Shown piece after piece: positions 1 through 5,424 of a stretch of DNA of 6,517 bases (within the stretch, counting starts at the first letter, position 1; the number at the start of each line of letters is the position of its first letter). The translations under genes were made by a program, and so were the position numbers. The stretch is from contig CALMDN010000391.1 of the NCBI GenBank assembly GCA_937864935.1, positions 1-6,517 of the forward strand, in the 5' to 3' direction. Source of the DNA: an uncultured Bacteroidales bacterium (GTDB taxonomy: Bacteria; Bacteroidota; Bacteroidia; Bacteroidales; Lentimicrobiaceae). The notes below the pieces were generated by a model that did no database searches, had not been told where the DNA came from, and worked only from the letters and a program-made list of their open reading frames with translations.

Positions 1-357
1 CCGTTCCTTCTCTTCGGTTCGCACAATGGCCGATAATACACGTGATTCATTTTCTTTGCGCAGTTCGTCCATGCGTTGCTGTATGTTGAAAATGCGCTTG
101 ATGAAGATCAGACTTCCCAGCATCAGGATAGAGATTACTACTCCGGTCCAGGTGCTGAGCATGCCTGAAATAAAGCTGGTTTCCTTGTCGAGCAGCTGAA
201 AAAGTTCAAATACCCTGCGGAAGGCCATCAGCAGAAACCCTGCGGAAATCAGCCACCAGGCGATGTTTGTTCTGGTGCGGCGGGTGAGGGAAATGGCAAT
301 GATGGCCGCAGCAAACTGCAGGATGATGGAAAGAATGAGTGCAATTTTGATTGTCAT
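1..357 (-). CDS. Sensor histidine kinase, N-terminal part (cut by window edge)
   Basis: The frame is open from the ATG at 355-357 down to base 1, giving 119 residues with no stop, so the gene continues outside the window. An in-frame TAA at 376-378 limits the start to this ATG. The protein has hydrophobic segments at about residues 4-23, 31-47 and 68-87, then a charged, probably helical stretch (88-106) leading into VLSAIVRTEEKER at 107-119. In Bacteroidota kinases of the HisKA_3 (NarL-like) class, an 'AxxxTEEKER' helix of this type stands just before the phospho-accepting histidine of the LHDGLGPLLS motif; that motif would fall just past the edge. The expected role is a membrane sensor that phosphorylates a LuxR-type response regulator. 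The kinase assignment is inference, because neither the histidine nor the ATPase domain is visible; another membrane protein with a coiled linker is possible. It starts 46 bases after galM ends, on the same strand, so co-transcription is plausible. Confidence 0.6.
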   Translation of the reverse strand, partial: MTIKIALILSIILQFAAAIIAISLTRRTRTNIAWWLISAGFLLMAFRRVFELFQLLDKETSFISGMLSTWTGVVISILMLGSLIFIKRIFNIQQRMDELRKENESRVLSAIVRTEEKER

Positions 358-403
358 TGCTGCTGCCGTCAGACTTTATCCCCGTTGCGGGGGAAAATTA
401 TTT

Positions 404-1450
404 TCAGATAAGCCCGAACCTGAAAATGGTCCTGCTTATAAAGCTCTCTCCCGGCATCAGCCGGGTAGAGGGGAAGTGCGGATGGTTGGGAGAATCAGGA
501 TAGTGCTGGGTTTCAAGGGCCACTCCCATATAGCGGCCGTAGCTGATTCCTGCATGGCCTTTTACTTCCGGAATATAGTAACCGGAGTATACATGCACCG
601 CAGGCTGGTCGGTGTAAACCTCTACCATCCTGCCGGAGGTCATTTCTGACAATCTTGCTGCAAAGGTGAGGCTGCCATCATCGTTGCCCAATGCAAATCC
701 GGTGTCGTAACCATCGGGTAACCCGGCAATATCCCTGCCAATGGTTTTCTCCTCAGAGAAATCAAAAACAGAACCCGATGCATCAGCAATATTTCCGGTG
801 GGGATCAGGTCTTTGCTTTCAATCTGCCGTTTGCTGTTCACCAGAAGCCGGTGCCCCAGCACATTCTCCCTGCAGCTGCTCAGGTTGAAATAAGTGTGGT
901 TGGTCAGGTTGAGAACGGTTGTCTGGTCGGTGGTTGCTTTAAAGCTGATTTGCAATTCATTCTTTTCGGTAAGAAGGTAAGTAACAGTCACTTTCAGGTT
1001 GCCGGGATACCCCTCTTCGAGGTGCTGGCTGAGGTAGCTCAGCTCCACCCCCTTACCCTCCGGAGTTTCGGTCAGCTGCCCGTCCCAGACGCGCTTGTCA
1101 AACCCACGGATTCCCCCATGCAGAGCGTTTCCCCCATTGTTCACTGCCAGAGTATATGGTTTTCCGTCTAGCGTGAACCGGCCTCTGGCAATGCGGTTGG
1201 CATACCGTCCGGCAATACAGCCGAAATAGGGACAGTTGGCAATATAGTGGTCAGTCAGATAGTCTTCGGCCCGGTCGAATCCCAGTACAATTTCTGAAAG
1301 CACACCTGAGGCATCCCTGGTTTTGATTGATGTTATGGTAGCTCCGTAATTGGTAACCGAAACTGATGTGCCCTGGCTGTTCTGAATGGTAAACAACATC
1401 AGTTCTTTGCCTTCCGGACCGGAGCCCCAGGCATGGGTCGTACTGTTCAT
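404..1450 (-). CDS. galM: Aldose 1-epimerase (mutarotase), GalM
   Basis: Interconverts the alpha and beta anomers of galactose and other aldoses, supplying alpha-D-galactose to galactokinase. The 348-residue length is normal for the family. Family motifs appear in order: GRYANRIARGRF at 81-92 (Asn85/Arg86), NNGGNALHGG at 104-113 with His111, NLTNHTYFNLS at 181-191 with the catalytic acid His185, DGYDTGF at 246-252 with the sugar-binding Asp249, and ALETQHYPDSPNHP at 311-324 with the catalytic base Glu313. All residues expected for an active enzyme are present. There is no signal peptide or lipobox, so this is a cytoplasmic form, unlike the exported GalM proteins also common in Bacteroidota. 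It is divergent from the GntR-type regulator across 255 bases and lies 46 bases upstream of the histidine kinase. The ATG fits the family N-terminus, and a TAnnTTTG promoter box lies just upstream. Confidence 0.95.
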   Translation of the reverse strand: MNSTTHAWGSGPEGKELMLFTIQNSQGTSVSVTNYGATITSIKTRDASGVLSEIVLGFDRAEDYLTDHYIANCPYFGCIAGRYANRIARGRFTLDGKPYTLAVNNGGNALHGGIRGFDKRVWDGQLTETPEGKGVELSYLSQHLEEGYPGNLKVTVTYLLTEKNELQISFKATTDQTTVLNLTNHTYFNLSSCRENVLGHRLLVNSKRQIESKDLIPTGNIADASGSVFDFSEEKTIGRDIAGLPDGYDTGFALGNDDGSLTFAARLSEMTSGRMVEVYTDQPAVHVYSGYYIPEVKGHAGISYGRYMGVALETQHYPDSPNHPHFPSTRLMPGESFISRTIFRFGLI

Positions 1451-1466
1451 CCTCTGATTTTTGCAG

Positions 1467-1474
1467 CAAAGATA
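1467..1474 (-). promoter_or_regulatory. Candidate galM promoter, -7 box TATCTTTG
   Basis: Read on the minus strand, this is an exact match to the Bacteroidota -7 consensus TAnnTTTG, 16 bases before the galM ATG. Transcription would begin roughly 5-8 bases further on, leaving a leader of only about 10 bases. I see no TTTG -33 element at the usual distance, so the promoter may be weak or need help. The match is an eight-base pattern with two free positions, hence moderate confidence. Confidence 0.45.
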
Positions 1475-1626
1475 TGATCAAAAGTTTGTTTCATGGGTGA
1501 TGTTTTGTTAAATCATTTTATCAGATATTTCCAAAAGATGAACCTTCAGAAATTTCCATCCCAAACTTGCAGAAATGACTTTGCGCCTTCCGGGCTCAGG
1601 AAAGGTATTGCAGAATTTGCTTCGGG

Positions 1627-1659
1627 TTTGGTTACAATGCAGGAAAATCCTTAGGTTTG
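1627..1659 (+). promoter_or_regulatory. Candidate promoter of the GntR-type regulator, TTTG / TAGGTTTG
   Basis: TTTG at 1627-1630 and TAGGTTTG at 1652-1659 match the Bacteroidota -33 (TTTG) and -7 (TAnnTTTG) elements with a 21-base spacer. This is the most complete promoter in the window. It predicts a start near 1665 and a leader of about 40 bases before the regulator's ATG at 1706. Confidence 0.55.
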
Positions 1660-1697
1660 TATTCGGGCTGACTGAAAAGAATGACGGAGCAGCAGCT

Positions 1698-1702
1698 GGA
1701 GG
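1698..1702 (+). promoter_or_regulatory. Shine-Dalgarno-like GGAGG before the regulator
   Basis: GGAGG stands three bases before the ATG at 1706. The spacing is short, and Bacteroidota rely little on Shine-Dalgarno pairing, so it may be incidental. It still supports the ATG at 1706; an in-frame TGA at 1682-1684 rules out a longer protein. Confidence 0.35.
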
Positions 1703-1705
1703 CAA

Positions 1706-2704
1706 ATGGACATTTTTTTTATCGACGATGCCGCCGGAGTACCCAAATACCGGCAACTGATCAATTCGTTGTATGCTTCGCTTGAAGCCGGACGCCTGCA
1801 GCGGGGCGACAGGCTGCCATCGCTGAATGAGGTGTGCGCCGCTTATTCCCTTTCGCGCGACACGGTGCTTCAGGCATTCAACGAGCTGAAGTCACTGGGG
1901 GTTATACGGGCTGTACCGGGCAAGGGCTATTATGTCGACCGACCAGAACTCAGACCCGAACGCAATGTTTTTCTGCTTTTCGACGAGCTCAATGTGTTTA
2001 AGGAGGATATCTACAATGCCTTTCTCGAGCACCTGAACAAAGAAACAAGGGTGGATATTTTCTTTCACCACTTCAACCTCAGGGTGTACCATGAGCAGAT
2101 TATGAATGCTGCCGGCAAATACAGCGATTACATCCTGATGCCTGCAACCTTCAGCCATACAGATGAGATTACTGCCCGCCTGCCGGCCGACAGGGTTATT
2201 ATCCTCGACCGGCTGAAACCCGAGCTCATGACTTATCCGTGTATTTATCAGGACTTTGAAGCCGATGTGCTGGATGGACTGAACGAAGCCCTGCCCCTGC
2301 TTCGGAGGTATAAAAAACTGATTATGGTGCATCCGGGTGGCAAGGAACCGGAAGAAAGGCTCACAGGTTTCAGAAAATTCTGTACCACCCACAACCTCAA
2401 CGGCAGCATGTTGCGCAACACCGACAAATGCAAACCGTCAGCAGGAGAGGTGTACCTGGTCGTAGCTGACCGTCATCTGGTCTCCCTGGTCAAAAAATGT
2501 GGTGAATCCGGTCTTGTGCTGGGTCGTGATGTCGGATTGATTTCATTCAACGACACCGTGCTGAAAGAGGTGGTAGCCGGAGGTATTACCACCATTTCAA
2601 CCGATTTCAGAGAGCTGGGCCGTTTGCTGGCCCGCATGGTTGAAACCCGCTCATACCGGCAGATCCGGAATGCTTCAGGGCTGATTCTCCGCAATACCTT
2701 GTAA
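1706..2704 (+). CDS. GntR-family transcriptional regulator with LacI-like sugar-binding domain
   Basis: A 332-residue two-domain DNA-binding protein, probably the local control of the galactose genes. Residues 12-78 form a GntR winged helix: PKYRQLINSLYASLEAGRL, the RLPSLNEVC turn, recognition helix LSRDTVLQAFNEL (49-61) and wing GKGYYV (72-77). The rest (about 86-332) reads like a periplasmic-binding-protein/LacI effector domain, best seen at DVGLISFND (275-283) and TTISTDFRELGRLLARMV (295-312). This architecture, as in Bacillus subtilis AraR, normally makes a sugar-responsive dimeric repressor. The effector is unknown; galactose or a derivative is an inference from the neighbours. The gene is divergent from galM and 123 bases upstream of galK, on the galK strand. 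Codons 3-5 contain a run of eight T (1713-1720). The opening MDIFFIDDAAGVPKYRQL fits the family, supporting the start. I do not assign a symbol. Confidence 0.88.
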   Translation: MDIFFIDDAAGVPKYRQLINSLYASLEAGRLQRGDRLPSLNEVCAAYSLSRDTVLQAFNELKSLGVIRAVPGKGYYVDRPELRPERNVFLLFDELNVFKEDIYNAFLEHLNKETRVDIFFHHFNLRVYHEQIMNAAGKYSDYILMPATFSHTDEITARLPADRVIILDRLKPELMTYPCIYQDFEADVLDGLNEALPLLRRYKKLIMVHPGGKEPEERLTGFRKFCTTHNLNGSMLRNTDKCKPSAGEVYLVVADRHLVSLVKKCGESGLVLGRDVGLISFNDTVLKEVVAGGITTISTDFRELGRLLARMVETRSYRQIRNASGLILRNTL

Positions 2705-2723
2705 CTGATTTCAACAGACTGGC

Positions 2724-2761
2724 TTAAAAATTTTTAAAGAAGGATGAAATCATTCATTTCA
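2724..2761 (+). repeat. Two inverted repeats upstream of the galK promoter
   Basis: TTAAAAATTTTTAA at 2724-2737 is a perfect 14-base palindrome. It is followed by TGAAAT (2745-2750), five bases, and ATTTCA (2756-2761), a perfect 6-base inverted repeat. The second repeat is centred at 2753, about 23 bases upstream of the TATATTTG box, where a -33 element would be expected and none is seen. It could be an activator or repressor site. The first is AT-only and may merely be flexible DNA between the regulator's stop and the promoter. Neither has a U-tract placement typical of an intrinsic terminator. Confidence 0.35.
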
Positions 2762-2775
2762 AGTAATTAATCCAT

Positions 2776-2783
2776 TATATTTG
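2776..2783 (+). promoter_or_regulatory. Candidate galK promoter, -7 box TATATTTG
   Basis: An exact TAnnTTTG match 44 bases before the galK ATG. The predicted start, around 2788-2791, falls inside the operator-like repeats that follow at once. No TTTG/TTG is visible at -33. The leader is A-rich just before the ATG (AACAACAAAAG), as is common for Bacteroidota. It would drive galK and probably the permease gene. Confidence 0.6.
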
Positions 2784-2784
2784 C

Positions 2785-2809
2785 ACCTACCAGTACCTAC
2801 CAGTTGGTA
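2785..2809 (+). promoter_or_regulatory. Candidate operator: tandem ACCTACCAGT repeat plus TACCA-GT-TGGTA
   Basis: ACCTACCAGT occurs twice in exact tandem (2785-2794 and 2795-2804), one helical turn apart. The second copy runs into TGGTA, creating the inverted repeat TACCA-GT-TGGTA (2798-2809). The array begins two bases after the -7 box, so a bound protein would cover the start site and block transcription. The GntR-type regulator encoded immediately upstream is the obvious candidate ligand, since GntR proteins bind short inverted repeats. I saw no second copy of the motif in the galM/regulator gap. The repeat is seen directly; its function is inferred. Confidence 0.55.
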
Positions 2810-2827
2810 ATATAAAAACAACAAAAG

Positions 2828-3988
2828 ATGAATACAGAAGAACTGAAAAGCAGATTTGCAGAGAAGTACGGCGAAGGGCCGGTAAGCGGCTATTTTGCTC
2901 CGGGGCGTGTAAACCTGATAGGGGAACATACCGATTACAATGGCGGATTCGTGTTTCCGTGCGCCTTGAGTTTCGGCAATTATGTGCTGATACGGAAAAC
3001 GAACCGCAGTACATTCCGGTTTGCATCGCTCAATATGCCCTTTGAGGCAGAGCTCAGTGCCGGTGAACTCACAAAGCCGGTAGGGAAAGAGTGGGTAAAC
3101 TACCCGATCGGGGTGTTTGCTCAGTTTCTGAAACGGGGACTTGAATTCAGCCAGGGGGCTGACCTGCTCTTTTATGGAGATGTTCCGGCAGGTGCAGGTC
3201 TATCGTCTTCGGCGGCCCTTGAAGTTGCCACCGGTGTGGCCATCAACGATATGTATGGTTTCAACCTCGACAGGCTCGATATAGTCCGCATGAGCCAGAA
3301 GGCTGAACATGAGTTTGCAGGGGTAATGTGCGGCATCATGGATCAGTTTGCTTCCGGCATGGGAAAAAAGGATCATGCCGTGTACCTTAATTGTGATACC
3401 CTTGATTATGAGCTTGTTCCTGTTATACTGAAGGGGATCAAGATCGTAATCAGCAACACCAACAGTCCACATAAGCTCGATTCGGGAAAATACAACGAAA
3501 GGGTTGCTGAGTGCCAGGCTGCGGTGAAAGCCATCAGTGCCCATATACCGGTTACCGCGCTGGGCGAGTTATCCCCTGAAGAGTTCTTCCGTATCAGCGA
3601 TAAAATTGAGGATACAGTGGTAAGGGCACGCGCCCGTCACGTAGTCACAGAAATTCACCGTACCAACGAAGCCGTCAGCTGTCTTAAGGCCGGAGATCTG
3701 GCCAGGTTTGGTCAGCTCATGAATGCTTCACACGAGTCACTGAAAAACGATTACGAGGTCACCGGCCACGAACTGGATACCATGGTAGATGAAGCGATGA
3801 AAGTTCCCGGGGTCATCGGTACCCGCATGACAGGAGGCGGATTCGGCGGCTGTACTGTAAGCCTGGTGAAGGATGAAGCTGTCGAACAGTTTGTTGCCGT
3901 AGTCGGTGCAGGCTACCGGGAGAAAACCGGACTCCTGCCTGCTTTCTATGTGGCAGAAATCGGTGATGGCGGTAAGAAACTCTTTTGA
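2828..3988 (+). CDS. galK: Galactokinase
   Basis: Phosphorylates alpha-D-galactose with ATP to galactose 1-phosphate, the first committed step of the Leloir pathway, in the cytoplasm. The 386 residues match the usual bacterial length. The galactokinase signature GRVNLIGEHTDYNGG lies at 26-40 and includes catalytic Arg27 and sugar-contacting Glu33, His34 and Asp36. The GHMP-kinase ATP loop PAGAGLSSSAALE is at 120-132, the catalytic base Asp172 sits in CGIMDQFASGMGK (168-180), and the C-terminal motif GTRMTGGGFGGC is at 331-342. The full set distinguishes it from other GHMP kinases, although activity on related sugars cannot be excluded. It is preceded by a promoter box and operator-like repeats and followed after 56 bases by the permease gene; I see no terminator or TAnnTTTG box in that gap, so the two probably form an operon. 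Confidence 0.96.
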   Translation: MNTEELKSRFAEKYGEGPVSGYFAPGRVNLIGEHTDYNGGFVFPCALSFGNYVLIRKTNRSTFRFASLNMPFEAELSAGELTKPVGKEWVNYPIGVFAQFLKRGLEFSQGADLLFYGDVPAGAGLSSSAALEVATGVAINDMYGFNLDRLDIVRMSQKAEHEFAGVMCGIMDQFASGMGKKDHAVYLNCDTLDYELVPVILKGIKIVISNTNSPHKLDSGKYNERVAECQAAVKAISAHIPVTALGELSPEEFFRISDKIEDTVVRARARHVVTEIHRTNEAVSCLKAGDLARFGQLMNASHESLKNDYEVTGHELDTMVDEAMKVPGVIGTRMTGGGFGGCTVSLVKDEAVEQFVAVVGAGYREKTGLLPAFYVAEIGDGGKKLF

Positions 3989-4044
3989 GCGCATCTGTGA
4001 GATTTTAATCAGACTTTAGTATTCAGCTTGTAAAACCATTTATC

Positions 4045-5271
4045 ATGTCAAATTCAAAAAACAACCGCTTTTTGTTTCCGCTGATTGTGATGGCCGTGCT
4101 GTTTTTTCTGCTCGGTTTTATCACCACGATGAACAATTCGCTGATTGAGTACCTCAGCAAGGCCTTTTCGCTCAATGAGGTTGAGAAGCAGCTGATCAAT
4201 ACCTTCTTCTACGGAGCTTATGTTCTGTCGGTGCCCGTGGGGTTTCTGATCAACAGGCTGGGTTATAAAAGGGGGGTTCTTGCCGGTCTGGCCCTCGTGG
4301 TGGCAGGATTTTTCCTGAGCATTCCGGCTGTAGGCATGGGTTACTACGGTTTTCTCAGCGCTGTTTCGGTGTTTGCCATCGGTATTGTGATTCTGCAGGT
4401 TGCAGCCAACCCTTATGTGAATGCCCTCGGGTCACCCGAAACGGCTGCCAGCCGGCTAACGCTGACCAATGCGCTGAATTCGGTGGCCACCGTAATCGCT
4501 CCGATCTTTGTTTCCATGATCATCGTTTCTGCAGATTCCGGTTCAGGAAGCCTGGATCCCAAAGCTGTGCAGACGCCTTTTGCCGACATTGGCATCGTTA
4601 CCCTGCTGATCCTGGTGGTGATGTTCTTTCTCAAACTCCCTGAAATCTCCAGCGGTGAAGAAAATACCAGCAACGAAGGGGCCTCTAAATACAAAAGCAG
4701 TGCGTTCAAATACACCCATATGTGGCTGGGCTCTCTGGCCATTTTCTTCTACATGGGTGTCGAGATCGGCATTCCCAGTTTTTTCGCCGATTATTCTGTC
4801 AGCCTGGGATTCTCATTTGATTCCGTCGATAAAACCGATCTTTTGAAATACTACTGGGGTGGATTGATGGTTGGTCGTGTGCTGGGTATATTTATCCTGC
4901 GCAAATTTGCTCCCGGCCGCATTCTGAGCCTCAGCGCCGCCGGAGCAGCCCTGTTTGTTGCGGCTTCGCTACTCATCGGAGGCGGAGACCTGAAAACCCT
5001 ATCCCTTGCCCTGTTCCTCGGAAGCGGTTTGTTTCACTCCATTATGTGGCCTGTAATTTTCAACCTTTCACTCGAGGATCTCGGGCCTCATGCAAAGGTA
5101 GGCTCAGGGGTGATTGCCACATCGGTGATCGGCGCAGCACTGCTGCCTCCGCTCATGGGTGCAGTGCAGCACAGTTCAGCAGACAGCGGCCTGGTGCTGG
5201 CCATTTCCTGCTTGTTTATCTATTATGCTTACCTGATATTTTTTGCGGCAAAAGGCTCGAAAATCAGATAG
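4045..5271 (+). CDS. gluP: Glucose/galactose permease of the FHS (FucP/GluP) family of the major facilitator superfamily
   Basis: An inner-membrane sugar transporter of 408 residues with about twelve hydrophobic segments and a hydrophilic central loop (about 199-224). It carries the family landmarks LLGFITTMNN (22-31), LQVAANPYVNALG (117-129), PETAASRLTLTNALNS (131-146), YYWGGLMVGRVLG (269-281) and FHSIMWPVIFNLSLEDLG (330-347). The LQVAANPY and ETAASRLTLT forms are closer to Brucella GluP than to E. coli FucP, as recalled from memory. Together with the adjacent galK this supports galactose, and perhaps glucose, as substrate. Aligned by eye, E. coli FucP Asp46 and Glu135, needed for proton coupling there, correspond to Asn31 and Gln118 here. 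The Gln is also in GluP, but the Asn appears not to be. Substrate and coupling ion are therefore inferred, not shown. The gene follows galK by 56 bases and ends before a strong terminator candidate. Confidence 0.88.
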   Translation: MSNSKNNRFLFPLIVMAVLFFLLGFITTMNNSLIEYLSKAFSLNEVEKQLINTFFYGAYVLSVPVGFLINRLGYKRGVLAGLALVVAGFFLSIPAVGMGYYGFLSAVSVFAIGIVILQVAANPYVNALGSPETAASRLTLTNALNSVATVIAPIFVSMIIVSADSGSGSLDPKAVQTPFADIGIVTLLILVVMFFLKLPEISSGEENTSNEGASKYKSSAFKYTHMWLGSLAIFFYMGVEIGIPSFFADYSVSLGFSFDSVDKTDLLKYYWGGLMVGRVLGIFILRKFAPGRILSLSAAGAALFVAASLLIGGGDLKTLSLALFLGSGLFHSIMWPVIFNLSLEDLGPHAKVGSGVIATSVIGAALLPPLMGAVQHSSADSGLVLAISCLFIYYAYLIFFAAKGSKIR

Positions 5272-5303
5272 CCAGGTACTTCCTTTACCAGACTCCATAT
5301 TCT

Positions 5304-5365
5304 CCGGCAAACCCGCGTTACAGCCAGAACGGCTTGTTTTCCGGGGTTGCCGGATTTCATTTTTT
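5304..5365 (+). terminator. Intrinsic terminator candidate after the permease gene
   Basis: CCGGCAA (5304-5310) pairs exactly with TTGCCGG (5347-5353), and after a one-base mismatch CCC (5312-5314) pairs with GGG (5343-5345). A small inner hairpin, AGCC-AGAAC-GGCT, lies at 5322-5334. The stem is followed by ATTTCATTTTTT, including six T at 5360-5365. It lies 32 bases after the permease stop and would end the galK-gluP transcript. Confidence 0.6.
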
Positions 5366-5368
5366 ATT

Positions 5369-5390
5369 GGAACAGAAATATTTCTGTTCC
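5369..5390. repeat. Perfect 22-base palindrome in the convergent gap
   Basis: GGAACAGAAAT (5369-5379) is followed directly by its exact reverse complement, ATTTCTGTTCC (5380-5390). The symmetry stops at both ends. It lies between the permease terminator and the stop of the convergent GH16 gene. As RNA it could fold into a hairpin from either strand, but neither strand has a T-tract right after it, so a classical terminator role is not well supported. A protein-binding site is an alternative. Confidence 0.6.
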
Positions 5391-5424
5391 GGCAGTGAAC
5401 TATCGGGTTCAGGTTGTGGTATTT

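Noticed and set aside
380..392. Small hairpin CCCCG-TTG-CGGGG between galM and the kinase gene, considered as a terminator
   Set aside because: The stem is only five pairs with a three-base loop and has no T-tract after it on the minus strand, so it is too weak to call.
263..649. Plus-strand 128-codon frame over the kinase start and galM end
   Set aside because: It is antisense to two well-supported minus-strand genes and has no protein-family character.
1251..1481. Minus-strand 76-codon frame overlapping the start of galM
   Set aside because: It is an out-of-frame shadow of galM, whose motifs are complete in the other frame.
1571..1620. Recurring TTGCAGAA words and a CCTTCC/GGAAAGG near-hairpin upstream of the regulator
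   Set aside because: The copies are short and diverge quickly, and the hairpin needs a bulge; this is within what chance would give.
1508..1756. Minus-strand open frame of 82 codons across the divergent gap
   Set aside because: It is antisense to the regulator start and promoter, has no recognisable features, and sits where the galM upstream region should be.
1575..1760. Plus-strand open frame of 61 codons in the galM/regulator gap
   Set aside because: It runs through the regulator's promoter and start in another frame, ends inside that gene, and shows no recognisable domain.
3989..4044. galK-permease gap, checked for an internal promoter or terminator
   Set aside because: There is no TAnnTTTG box and no stable hairpin; read-through as one operon is the simpler view.
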